Shown here in pieces: positions 42,771 to 50,549 of a stretch of 64,000 nt of DNA. Below the pieces are notes generated by a model that saw only the letters and a program-made list of their open reading frames with translations, made no database searches and had not been told where the DNA came from. The DNA is taken from positions 1 through 64,000 of the forward strand of contig JBOFUP010000092.1 of NCBI GenBank assembly GCA_051652645.1, in the 5' to 3' direction. The translations under genes were made by a program, and so were the position numbers. Numbering within the stretch: position 1 is the first letter of the stretch; each line of letters begins with the position of its first letter. The DNA comes from UBA7332 sp051652645 (lineage in GTDB: Bacteria; Bacteroidota; Bacteroidia; Bacteroidales; UBA7332).

Positions 42771-42795
42771 TTGATAAAAAATAACCCTATATTCG
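42771..42795 (+). promoter_or_regulatory. Probable promoter of the TPP-riboswitch transcript
   Basis: TATATTCG (42788-42795) is a 5-of-6 match to the -7 consensus and would start transcription near 42802, right at the aptamer. TTG at 42771-42773 gives a short 14-base spacer. Confidence 0.4.
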
Positions 42796-42802
42796 TCCGC
42801 GA

Positions 42803-42907
42803 TTTTAGGGGTGCACCCTACAATTGAGTATGCAATAGCTACTCAATTGTAGGGTGCTGAGATTATACCCTTTGAACCTGAGCAGGTAATGCTGCTCAGG
42901 GAAAAAG
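42803..42907 (+). promoter_or_regulatory. TPP riboswitch (THI element)
   Basis: Canonical TPP aptamer: GGGGTGC at 42808-42814, then an extended P3 helix of 17 perfect base pairs (42814-42830 with 42840-42856). CTGAGATTATACCC (42857-42870), GAACCTGA and CAGGTAATGCTGCTCAGGGAA follow. The long P3 is a common optional extension. TPP binding should repress the three downstream genes for thiamine uptake and salvage. Confidence 0.95.
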
Positions 42908-42917
42908 AGAAATTATA

Positions 42918-42925
42918 TATCTTTG
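42918..42925 (+). promoter_or_regulatory. -7-like element between TPP aptamer and gene
   Basis: TATCTTTG is a full -7 match lying after the aptamer and 71 bases before the receptor ATG. No -33 TTG is seen, so it may be chance. Confidence 0.3.
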
Positions 42926-42996
42926 CTAGTATGGGCCTTATCCTTTAGCCCCCTAATCTCTATGTTTTATTTACTTAATTCACAAAATAAGAGACT

Positions 42997-45186
42997 ATGA
43001 ATAAAAGGGTTCTATTTTCTACCTTAGCAATTCTGCTATCTTCCTTTGCGCTAATTTATGCCGAGAGTGCTATGCGCGATACAATCAAATTTTCAAATAA
43101 TGTTGAGCTCGATGAAATAGTTGTAGCAGCAACTCGTGTTCTCAAGGGTACACCTGTTGCATATACTGACTTCTCAAAAGAGGAGTTAGAGCGAAGAAAC
43201 TACGGTCAAGATGTACCTTATCTGATTTCTATGACGCCCTCCGTGGTTGTGACATCAGATGCAGGTACAGGTATTGGATATACAGGATTTAGAGTTAGAG
43301 GGACAGATGCGAATCGCATCAATGTTACTGTTAATGGTGTTCCTGTAAACGATTCAGAGTCGCAGACGGTATTTTGGGTTAATATGCCAGATTTTGCATC
43401 ATCGGTGGAGAATGTGCAGATTCAAAGAGGGGTGGGTACTTCCACTAATGGAGCAGCTGCATTCGGCGCTACAATTGCCATGCAAACAGATGGGCTAAAA
43501 CCAAAGCCTTATGCTGAGGTAAATACAACCGGAGGATCATTTGGAACAATCAAGACAACAGCTAAAGGAGGAACAGGTCTTATCAACGATCATTTTGTAT
43601 TTGATGCTAGATATTCAAAAGTCCTCAGTGATGGATTTATTGATAGAGCCTCTGTGGATATGAGCTCATTCTATGCGTCTGCTGCCTATTACGGAGCACA
43701 AACCCTAGTAAAGTTTCAAGCATTCGGAAGCGATGAGCAGAGTTATCAAGCATGGAATGGCACACCGCTATCTTTGCTTGAGAGTGATAGGACATATAAC
43801 TCTTGTGGAGAGTATGTTGACGATCAAGGTGTGGTAAGATACTATGATAATCAAACAGACAACTACCGTCAACAGCACTACCACCTAACGACCATTCAAC
43901 AGCTTTCTAATGCTTGGAATATGAATCTAACTCTTCACTACACTCGTGGAAAAGGATATTACGAAGAGTATAAAGCTAATTCAAAGTTTATAGACTATAA
44001 ACTTCCACAAGTGAGTGGTGCTGATAGAGGTGACCTTGTACGCCGTAAATGGTTAGATAATCATTTTTATGGAGCTGTTTATAGTGCAAACTATAAGCGC
44101 GAGCGTATTCAAATGACACTAGGGACATCTGTGAATAACTATGATGGAGATCATTTTGGCAAAGTTATTTGGGCTAAAAGTATCGAGAACCTTCCGGTTG
44201 GTCATGAGTATTACCGCAGCAGGGGAACAAAATTGGACTATAACGCCTTTGCTAAAACTAATCTTCTGCTTACTAAAGGATTAAATGCCTATGTTGATCT
44301 ACAATATAGAGGTATAGATTATCGTATTGATGGCGAAGATGACAAAGCTGGAGCATTAGACGTAAAACGTCAATTTAACTTCTTTAATCCTAAGGTAGGA
44401 TTAAACTATGAGTTCGCAAATAAGCATAATGCATTTCTATCATTCTCTGTAGCCAACCGTGAGCCTAATAGGAACAATTTTACAGAAGCAGCTGCAGGCG
44501 AACGACCACTACATGAGACGCTATACGATTATGAAGCTGGATATAAATACTCCTCGTCAAGATTCTCAGCTGGGGTAAATCTATATTTTATGGATTATAC
44601 CAATCAGCTGATACTAACAGGTAAAATTAGTGAAATAGGTGAAGCTTTGACTTCTAATATAAAGGATAGTTATCGAATGGGTATTGAATTGATGGCTGGC
44701 GTTAAAATTACATCATGGCTAGATTGGAGTGGTAACATGACACTGAGTCAAAATAAAATTAATAATTTTACGGAGTTTGTTGATGATTGGGATACAGGCA
44801 ATCAAGTAGAGAACTACATTGGAAAGAGCGATATAGCATTCTCTCCATCTATTATAGCAAACAGCTCCTTTGATTTTAACTACAAAGGATTCTCGGCTGG
44901 ATTCTACTCTCAATACGTTGGAAAGCAATATGTAGACAATACAGCCAGTGATGATAGATCAATTGATGCTTATTTCGTTAACAACGTAAGGCTAGGTTAT
45001 ATCTTCAAACCACGATTTATTAAGGAGATAGGCATAGACCTTATGGTTAATAATATCTTCAATCATCAATATGAAACCAATGCTTGGGTATACTCATACT
45101 ATGAAGCAGGGGAGAGAAAAAGCGACAATGGATATTTTGCGCAGGCTGGTGCCAATTTTATGGGTAGATTATCCCTCAAATTTTAA
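42997..45186 (+). CDS. TonB-dependent outer-membrane receptor, probable thiamine transporter
   Basis: A 729-aa TonB-dependent receptor: signal peptide 1-22, a TonB-box-like segment (VELDEIVVAATR near 37), plug domain about 50-165 (GFRVRGTDANRINVTVNGVPVNDSESQ, VQIQRGVGTSTNGAAAFGA), then the barrel to the C-terminal Phe (GRLSLKF). It lacks the CarboxypepD_reg domain of the receptor at 13017. Location behind a TPP riboswitch and ahead of a PnuC-type transporter and a thiamine pyrophosphokinase matches the Bacteroidota thiamine-salvage receptor ('Omr1'-type). Substrate specificity is inferred from this context. Confidence 0.88.
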   Translation: MNKRVLFSTLAILLSSFALIYAESAMRDTIKFSNNVELDEIVVAATRVLKGTPVAYTDFSKEELERRNYGQDVPYLISMTPSVVVTSDAGTGIGYTGFRVRGTDANRINVTVNGVPVNDSESQTVFWVNMPDFASSVENVQIQRGVGTSTNGAAAFGATIAMQTDGLKPKPYAEVNTTGGSFGTIKTTAKGGTGLINDHFVFDARYSKVLSDGFIDRASVDMSSFYASAAYYGAQTLVKFQAFGSDEQSYQAWNGTPLSLLESDRTYNSCGEYVDDQGVVRYYDNQTDNYRQQHYHLTTIQQLSNAWNMNLTLHYTRGKGYYEEYKANSKFIDYKLPQVSGADRGDLVRRKWLDNHFYGAVYSANYKRERIQMTLGTSVNNYDGDHFGKVIWAKSIENLPVGHEYYRSRGTKLDYNAFAKTNLLLTKGLNAYVDLQYRGIDYRIDGEDDKAGALDVKRQFNFFNPKVGLNYEFANKHNAFLSFSVANREPNRNNFTEAAAGERPLHETLYDYEAGYKYSSSRFSAGVNLYFMDYTNQLILTGKISEIGEALTSNIKDSYRMGIELMAGVKITSWLDWSGNMTLSQNKINNFTEFVDDWDTGNQVENYIGKSDIAFSPSIIANSSFDFNYKGFSAGFYSQYVGKQYVDNTASDDRSIDAYFVNNVRLGYIFKPRFIKEIGIDLMVNNIFNHQYETNAWVYSYYEAGERKSDNGYFAQAGANFMGRLSLKF

Positions 45187-45202
45187 TTATTAGACACATA
45201 TA

Positions 45203-45793
45203 ATGGACAATAATCTTATCGAGATATTAGGGACTGTGTCTGGCTTACTATACCTCTATCTGGAGATTAAACAAAGGCCTACAATGTGGATAGTAGGTAT
45301 AATAACCTCACTAGCATATCTATTTGTCTTCTTTAATGCCAAGATATATGCAGATGCGTCACTTCAAATGTATTACGTTGTAATAAGTTTTTACGGCCTA
45401 TTTCTTTGGAGACGCTCTTTGAGAGGAGGTGCTTTAAAGCAACAAAATGAGAATAGTAATATCGAATATAGGGTAATGTCAATAGAGACCTGGGGTTATA
45501 TAATAGGCTTTTCTATTCTATTATTTATAGTCATGTTTACAATATTATCCCTTTATACTGACTCTCCAATTCCTATAGGTGATGCTATAACGACTTCACT
45601 CTCTATAGTTGCTACATGGATGTTGGCTAAAAGATATATAGAACATTGGGGCTTTTGGGTTGTTATTAACTTTATATCAATATATAATTATTGGATTCGA
45701 GAGCTAAACTATACAGTTTTACTATATATCTTCTATGGTGTATTTGCCATCGTAGGATTATATACATGGAAGAAACAAGGAAATAAAGTATGA
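45203..45793 (+). CDS. PnuC-family transporter, probable thiamine transporter (PnuT-type)
   Basis: An inner-membrane facilitator of the PnuC family, 196 aa, with about seven hydrophobic segments. Family blocks: ILGTVSGLLYLYLEIKQRPTMWIVGIITSLAYLFVFF near the start (the WxxGxxxSxxY-type motif), YADASLQMYYVVISFYGLFLWRR near 52, and a C-terminal GFWVVINFISIYNYW with the conserved W and N. PnuC itself carries nicotinamide riboside; members in TPP-riboswitch operons carry thiamine, and the operon context here supports that. The stop overlaps the next gene by 4 bases. Confidence 0.9.
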   Translation: MDNNLIEILGTVSGLLYLYLEIKQRPTMWIVGIITSLAYLFVFFNAKIYADASLQMYYVVISFYGLFLWRRSLRGGALKQQNENSNIEYRVMSIETWGYIIGFSILLFIVMFTILSLYTDSPIPIGDAITTSLSIVATWMLAKRYIEHWGFWVVINFISIYNYWIRELNYTVLLYIFYGVFAIVGLYTWKKQGNKV

Positions 45794-46425
45794 TTACATC
45801 TACAAAATGTGTTATTGTTGCTAATGGTGAGTTCCCTCGTAGGGAGCTCACTATGCGACTGCTCCATTCAGCCGAAACAATTATTGCCTGTGATGGTGCT
45901 ACCAGAAAACTTTTAGCTAATAATATTGATCCAACATATATTGTTGGTGATCTTGACTCCCTATCCAGAGAGATACGCCAAATATATGCAGAGCGCGTTA
46001 TTGAAGTAAATGATCAAGAGAGTAATGATTTGACTAAGGCTGTCAATTTTGCTCACTCTCTTGGTTACAAAGAAGCTGCAATAGTTGCAGCAACAGGACT
46101 AAGAGAAGACCACACTCTTGGAAATATCTCTCTCTTGGCAAACTATGCTAATAAATTTGATAGAATAGAGATCATTTCTGACTACGGTTGCTTTAAAGCA
46201 ATATCAAAGAGTGCTTCATTTGCATCGCACCCTGGACAGCAAGTTTCAATATTTGTTATGCATCCGGTACTCTCTATTAGTTCAATAGGCTTACTTTTTC
46301 CTATAGAAAATAGAATTTTCACCCAGTGGTGGGAAGGTACTCTAAATGAGGCAGTAGGCAGCTCATTTGCTCTGAATTTAGATGGTAATGGAAGTGTTAT
46401 TGTGTATAGAACTCATATGGAATAG
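45790..46425 (+). CDS. Thiamine pyrophosphokinase
   Basis: Converts thiamine directly to TPP using ATP. Blocks: VIVANGEFPRRE near residue 8, IIACDGATRKLLANNIDPTYIVGDLDS near 32-57, DQESNDLTKAVNFA near 75 and VAATGLREDHTLGN near 97. The C-terminal beta domain binds thiamine. Length 211 aa. The ATG overlaps the PnuC-type stop (ATGA), and the three genes form one TPP-controlled operon: uptake across both membranes, then trapping by pyrophosphorylation. A short hairpin inside the gene (45827-45851) may affect expression. Confidence 0.93.
   Translation: MITSTKCVIVANGEFPRRELTMRLLHSAETIIACDGATRKLLANNIDPTYIVGDLDSLSREIRQIYAERVIEVNDQESNDLTKAVNFAHSLGYKEAAIVAATGLREDHTLGNISLLANYANKFDRIEIISDYGCFKAISKSASFASHPGQQVSIFVMHPVLSISSIGLLFPIENRIFTQWWEGTLNEAVGSSFALNLDGNGSVIVYRTHME
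45827..45851 (+). other. Hairpin inside the thiamine pyrophosphokinase gene
   Basis: GTGAGTTCCCT (45827-45837) pairs with AGGGAGCTCAC (45841-45851) over a 3-base loop; 10 Watson-Crick pairs and one G-U, 37 bases after the start codon. Confidence 0.65.
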
Positions 46426-46446
46426 TAAAAAAAGTGTCCTAAAATT

Positions 46447-46476
46447 TTGCCAGTTCAGAAAAAAGCACTAATATTG
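46447..46476 (+). promoter_or_regulatory. Promoter of tRNA-Met
   Basis: TTG (46447-46449) and TAATATTG (46469-46476, one mismatch to TAnnTTTG) with a 19-base spacer, 31 bases before the tRNA. Confidence 0.5.
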
Positions 46477-46506
46477 CAGTACGAAATAAGGGAAACACCT
46501 TAATCG

Positions 46507-46580
46507 GGTCCTATAGCTCAGTTGGTTAGAGCACCTGACTCATAATCAGGGAGTCCTTGGTTCAAGCCCAAGTGGGACCA
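46507..46580 (+). tRNA. tRNA with CAT anticodon (elongator Met, or Ile2)
   Basis: A 74-nt tRNA. The acceptor GGTCCTA pairs with TGGGACC, discriminator A; D-arm AGCTCAGTTGGTTAGAGCA; anticodon arm CCTGA-CTCATAA-TCAGG (anticodon CAT); T-arm CTTGG-TTCAAGC-CCAAG. The anticodon stem lacks the three G-C pairs of initiator tRNA, so it is not tRNA-fMet. Elongator Met and lysidine-modified Ile2 cannot be separated with certainty by eye. CCA is not encoded. Confidence 0.93.
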
Positions 46581-46584
46581 CTAG

Positions 46585-46620
46585 AAAGCATCTACATTAA
46601 CTTGTAGGTGCTTTTTTTTT
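46585..46620 (+). terminator. Intrinsic terminator of tRNA-Met
   Basis: AAAGCATCTACA (46585-46596) pairs with TGTAGGTGCTTT (46603-46614), then a run of T to 46621. Confidence 0.9.
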
Positions 46621-46824
46621 TACTTCTAATCATTGTGGCTGCTCTACATTTTTGGGAGTAGCAGCCTAGATAATCGATTTGTTTAAGCAATATATCTTTT
46701 CTTATTGTACTTTGTAACTCTCTGTTTCTAGATAAATTGATGTGTGAGATTTTATATGTTATATTGCTAATATATAGCAGGTACACTGTTGGACTACTCA
46801 TTTGTAAGTAGCATTCTATTCAAA
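46621..46824. other. Intergenic spacer before array B
   Basis: It contains one small hairpin (GGCTGCT at 46637-46643 with AGCAGCC at 46660-46666) and otherwise AT-rich sequence. No gene or promoter is recognised. Confidence 0.5.
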
Positions 46825-46912
46825 TACGTACGTATTTAGTGTAAAGTACGTACATGTTTTTTGCAAAGTACGTACGTATTTACTTCAAAATACGTACGTA
46901 TTTCTGGAGATC
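46825..46912. repeat. Array B: four 22-bp-period units with TACGTACGTA palindrome
   Basis: Cores start at 46825 (TACGTACGTA), 46847 (TACGTACATG), 46869 (TACGTACGTA) and 46891 (TACGTACGTA), exactly 22 bases apart. The 12-base spacers begin TTT and mostly end AAA or AAAG. Same period, copy number, core and orientation of drift as array A at 21532, 25 kb away. It lies between tRNA-Met and the 3' end of the YfhO gene, so it is not a promoter region of either neighbour. Confidence 0.9.
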
Positions 46913-47009
46913 ACTTGTTCCAAAATTTTACTTTCTCACACCCTTCTTGATAGATACCTATTATATAGACTATTCTATACCCCATCTTTTTGTTATAGTC
47001 GTAAAAATA

Positions 47010-47050
47010 AAAAGCTCCGATGTGCCTTTGTGTGGCATATCGGAGCTTTT
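47010..47050. terminator. Bidirectional terminator of the YfhO gene
   Basis: AAAAGCTCCGATGTGCC (47010-47026) pairs with GGCATATCGGAGCTTTT (47034-47050), 17 bp with one G-U. Confidence 0.88.
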
Positions 47051-47086
47051 GTTTATCATCCATGCTTAGCCTATGCTGGGTGTAAA

Positions 47087-49519
47087 CTACTTTGTTAACT
47101 TGTAATGCTTAAACAGTAGAGCCAGAATTGAGGATATAAGTAAGAATATACATATATATGCAATCCTCTCTGTCGTCTCTATAGTTTTAGGTCTGAAGGT
47201 GAATACTACCTCATGTTCACCTTGTGGTATCTCAATAGCTCTTAATATGTAGTTAGCTCTAGCTATAGGAACCTCCTTACCATCTATGGTAGCACTCCAT
47301 CCATCATACCACACTTCAGAGAATATTGCCATGCCATACTCACTCTTTTTGCTTACGTAATATTTAAGTTCGTTCGGAGCAAAAGAGGTGAGTTTTATCA
47401 TATCAGTAGAATCTTTTGTCGTTGAACTCTTTACATTGCTAAGCATCTTTTCAAACCTTCTGTCTACAACAGCACTATTTCTCGGATCAATATTTGATAG
47501 CTTATCCATCTCTTGGTTTGCATTATCAACCCAAGTGATGTTAGATACAAACCAAGCGTTTCCTAGAGCTTCACTATTGTGGTGTACAGTTGGTTCACCA
47601 TTTTGCCCCTTAACAATAAGGTATTTAGTGTTTAACATATTTATTACTGCTGGGTTCTGCTTAGATATCTGATGCTCGATGAGGTCTTGATATCTCTGAA
47701 GTTTAGCAGCATGATAACCACCAATTGATTTGTGGTAGTACGAGGTGAAAGCATCGTTAAAAGGATCTCTAGTGAGATTGAATACTCTAAAGTTTGGATC
47801 TTTGTCTTTAAGTATTATCTCATCTGCGGCACTCTTAGGGAAAGGATTCTCAGTTCGTCTTTTCTCAACGAAGTTCTCACTATTGAGATAGCGCTTATTA
47901 ACCGACCACATGTCTATTACTGTCAGAATAATAAGTGCAATAATTACAAACTCTCTCTTTAGTATTCCTCTAGCAAATAGGAAAAGAGCTAGAGCACCAG
48001 CCATTATAAAGCCAAAACTTCGCCATGCATCAGATGATAATATCGCAGCTCTCGCATCTTCAAGAGCGTAAAGTATCTGTTGTATTTGTTGCTCTTGTTG
48101 GGCTTGTGGAAGGTAGTTTTGTACTTCAAAATTGCTTAGTAGAGCTGTTATGCTAGGTGCAATAGCAAATATTATTGCAAGGCCAGCAGTTGACGTCAGA
48201 GCATATATAGCTGCCCTTTTTTTCTTTTTTAGATATTCAGGTTCGGTTACTATCTTGTTAAGTGCCAATATAGCCATTAATGGGATTGTGAATTCAGCAA
48301 CCACCAAAATAGATGATACTGTCCTAAACTTATTGTACATAGGGAAGTAGTCTATGAAGAACTCCGTAAGTCCCATGAAATTGCGTCCCCATGAGAGTAG
48401 TATTGTTAGTATAGTGACGGCTAGTATACTCCATTTGAAGGCTCCTTCTATGGATATGAAGCCAAAGATTGCTAAGGCAAGAATAATTGCTCCCACATAA
48501 ACAGGTCCGGAAGTGAAGGGTTGGTCACCCCAGTAGTGATTCATTCCCTCAAGTGTAGGTCTATACTCTTGTGGTACTTGTTTCATTAGTTCGCGATTCA
48601 TTCCTAGATATCCGGTAGCACCACCTTTGAAGTTTGGAATTAGGAGAGTCATGGTCTCATCTATGCCATAACTCCAAGCTGTTATGTAGTCCTTATCAAG
48701 GCCCCCTTCTGTTTGATTCTTTGCCTGATTGACCAGTTCTGACTTTCCGCGTATAGTCTGTTTGCTATATTCGTATGTATGGTATAGGTTTGAACTATTA
48801 GCACCAATAGCCACTATAGATGCAATAGCAAGAGTTGCAGAGGCTTTGTAGAAGTTCTTTAGTTCTCCTTTTTTTATTGCTTCGATAAAGTAGGCTATAA
48901 CTATTGCCACCATGACAAATGCGAAATAGTATGACATTTGAACGTGGTTTGAAAGTATTTGGAATGCCATAAATAGAGAGAATGTAGCTCCTCCCAATAG
49001 GTATTTACCTCTGTATGCGAATATGATCCCAGCTATTGTGGGAGGAACATATGCTAGGGTAATGAATTTCCATATGTGTCCAGCTTCTATTATAATGAAG
49101 AAGTATGAGGAGAATGCCCAAGCTATAGAACCTAGTAATGAGAGGGTGTTGCCTATCTTTAGTGACTTTAGAAGTATAAAGAATCCTATTAGCATAATGA
49201 AAACAAGAGATGCTGGCGAAGGAAGGTATAGGCTAAATATCTTTGTAGCCTCGCGTAAAATGGAATCTGATTTATAGGATGGTGACATCTGATATGTAGG
49301 CATTCCAGAAAATGACCTAGTAGACCATCGACTATGCTCTCCGGTTTGCGCAAAAAACTCTTTAGCCTCTTGACCATTGGCTATACCTTGTTGAGTGTCG
49401 CCTTGGAATAGGACCTTACCTTCAAATATATCTGGAGCAAAGTATGCTATAGATATAGTGGCAAAGATCAAGATGCACCCCAAATAGGGTAGTACTTTTC
49501 TTAAGTTTAAGTTTGTCAT
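47087..49519 (-). CDS. YfhO family multi-spanning membrane protein
   Basis: An 810-aa inner-membrane protein of the YfhO family, related in layout to GT-C glycosyltransferases/flippases. ATG 49519 starts MTNLNLRKVLPYLGC. About 13 membrane segments lie between residues 10 and 520; the first periplasmic loop carries the acidic motif IFEGKVLFQGDTQQGIANGQEA. A soluble domain (about 545-780) and a final membrane helix (IAYICIFLLISSILALLF) follow. YfhO members in Gram-positives take part in lipoteichoic acid glycosylation; the role in Bacteroidota is not established. Monocistronic, with good promoter and terminator. Confidence 0.85.
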   Translation of the reverse strand: MTNLNLRKVLPYLGCILIFATISIAYFAPDIFEGKVLFQGDTQQGIANGQEAKEFFAQTGEHSRWSTRSFSGMPTYQMSPSYKSDSILREATKIFSLYLPSPASLVFIMLIGFFILLKSLKIGNTLSLLGSIAWAFSSYFFIIIEAGHIWKFITLAYVPPTIAGIIFAYRGKYLLGGATFSLFMAFQILSNHVQMSYYFAFVMVAIVIAYFIEAIKKGELKNFYKASATLAIASIVAIGANSSNLYHTYEYSKQTIRGKSELVNQAKNQTEGGLDKDYITAWSYGIDETMTLLIPNFKGGATGYLGMNRELMKQVPQEYRPTLEGMNHYWGDQPFTSGPVYVGAIILALAIFGFISIEGAFKWSILAVTILTILLSWGRNFMGLTEFFIDYFPMYNKFRTVSSILVVAEFTIPLMAILALNKIVTEPEYLKKKKRAAIYALTSTAGLAIIFAIAPSITALLSNFEVQNYLPQAQQEQQIQQILYALEDARAAILSSDAWRSFGFIMAGALALFLFARGILKREFVIIALIILTVIDMWSVNKRYLNSENFVEKRRTENPFPKSAADEIILKDKDPNFRVFNLTRDPFNDAFTSYYHKSIGGYHAAKLQRYQDLIEHQISKQNPAVINMLNTKYLIVKGQNGEPTVHHNSEALGNAWFVSNITWVDNANQEMDKLSNIDPRNSAVVDRRFEKMLSNVKSSTTKDSTDMIKLTSFAPNELKYYVSKKSEYGMAIFSEVWYDGWSATIDGKEVPIARANYILRAIEIPQGEHEVVFTFRPKTIETTERIAYICIFLLISSILALLFKHYKLTK

Positions 49520-49558
49520 ATAGTTATCGTATTTGTTTATTGTCACTTCGTATGAGCA

Positions 49559-49592
49559 CAAAAATAGTTTTTTTAAACGACTTGAGGAGCAA
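49559..49592 (-). promoter_or_regulatory. Promoter of the YfhO gene
   Basis: On the minus strand, TATTTTTG (49566-49559) with TTG at 49592-49590; 23-base spacer. Its position downstream of the longest frame start (49561) supports ATG 49519. Confidence 0.55.
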
Positions 49593-49595
49593 AAA

Positions 49596-49634
49596 AAAAG
49601 AGTAAAGAGACTCTTTGAATCTCTTTACTCTTTT
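49596..49634 (-). terminator. Terminator of the DUF2795 gene
   Basis: AAAAGAGTAAAGAGA (49596-49610) and TCTCTTTACTCTTTT (49620-49634) are perfect reverse complements; read on minus the stem ends in a run of T (A-run 49591-49599). Confidence 0.88.
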
Positions 49635-49660
49635 ACATCTCCTCATCGAGGAGTAAGTTC

Positions 49661-49882
49661 TTAATACTCCTCTTCGTTGAAAAGGAAGTCTTCTTTACTA
49701 GGATAGTCAGGCCAAATATCCTCTATTGACTCGTATACTTCGCCTTCATCTTCCATTTCAGAAAGGTTTTCGATCACCTCCATAGGTGCTCCTGAGCGCA
49801 TAGCGTAGTCGATCAACTCATCTTTCGAGGCAGGCCATGGTGCATCCTCTAACTTTGATGCTAGTTCCAAAGTCCAGTACAT
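49661..49882 (-). CDS. DUF2795 family protein
   Basis: A 73-aa acidic cytoplasmic protein, MYWTLELASKLEDAPWPASKDELIDYAMRSG at the start, containing the DUF2795 pattern (PASKDELIDYA...GAPMEVIENLSEME) and an acidic tail (WPDYPSKEDFLFNEEEY). Small proteins of this family are conserved in Bacteroidota; function unknown. It has its own promoter (49938-49968) and terminator. Confidence 0.85.
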   Translation of the reverse strand: MYWTLELASKLEDAPWPASKDELIDYAMRSGAPMEVIENLSEMEDEGEVYESIEDIWPDYPSKEDFLFNEEEY

Positions 49883-49937
49883 AGTTATATATTGTTTATG
49901 GTTTGTAATATATTTAATTTTATTCTAATTGGGACGA

Positions 49938-49968
49938 CAAAAATATACCTTTTTCACTTTAAATACAA
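49938..49968 (-). promoter_or_regulatory. Promoter of the DUF2795 gene
   Basis: On the minus strand, TATTTTTG (49945-49938) and TTG at 49968-49966, 20-base spacer. The -33 box lies inside the 3' end of the adenosyltransferase gene. Confidence 0.65.
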
Positions 49969-50528
49969 TCCTTGTCCCAGAAAATCTCTTGTGAGCTTTT
50001 AAGGCATAGTTCTCTTGAGTATGCAAAAAGGTAATCAGATATACGATTTACAAATTGAAGCACTAGGGGACTAACTGCTTCAGTTTCGGAAATCTCGCAT
50101 ATTAATCTCTCTGCTCTTCTTGTTACTGTTCTACAGATGTGAGCTTGTGCCGCAGCTCTATTCCCTCCAGGAAGAACAAATCTATTTAGAGGAGGTAGCT
50201 TCTGATCTATAGCGTCTATCTCTCCCTCTATATGTTTGATATTTTCCTCGCTAATTGTACACCCATGTTTGTAGTATGGTGAATCAGGCTCAGTGGCAAG
50301 GTATCCACCAACGGAAAAGAGTTTATGTTGTATGAACTGTAGCGTTTTAATCTGCTCATCATTTGAAGAGATTTCGCAAATGAGTAGCCCAATGTTGGCA
50401 TTTAGCTCGTCAATGGTTCCATAAGCGTGTAGTCTCAGGGATGATTTGCTCACTCGACGACCTCCAACAAGAGAGGTCTTACCTTGATCGCCAGTTTTAG
50501 TATATAGTTTGCTTTTAGTAGAACTCAT
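49959..50528 (-). CDS. Cob(I)alamin adenosyltransferase, PduO type
   Basis: Transfers the adenosyl group of ATP to cob(I)alamin to make coenzyme B12. The PduO-type N-terminal ATP motif KLYTKTGDQGKTSLVGGRRVSKSSLRLHAYGTIDELNA is at residues 7-44. The C-terminal helix carries FVLPGGNRAAAQAHICRTVTRRAERLIC near 127-154, with the catalytic Arg/Glu region. Length 189 aa, as expected. No B12 synthesis gene is in the window, so it probably serves salvage. The methyltransferase gene lies 21 bases upstream in the same direction. Confidence 0.93.
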   Translation of the reverse strand: MSSTKSKLYTKTGDQGKTSLVGGRRVSKSSLRLHAYGTIDELNANIGLLICEISSNDEQIKTLQFIQHKLFSVGGYLATEPDSPYYKHGCTISEENIKHIEGEIDAIDQKLPPLNRFVLPGGNRAAAQAHICRTVTRRAERLICEISETEAVSPLVLQFVNRISDYLFAYSRELCLKSSQEIFWDKDCI

Positions 50529-50549
50529 GTTTGTCTGTTCTATTGATGA

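Noticed and set aside
31021..46500. Replication origin or DnaA-box cluster
   Set aside because: Looked for clustered TTATCCACA-like boxes in the gaps and saw none; no dnaA or dnaN nearby.
46854..47069. 71-codon plus-strand frame in the tRNA-Met to YfhO gap
   Set aside because: It begins inside array B and runs through the bidirectional terminator; composition is not protein-like.
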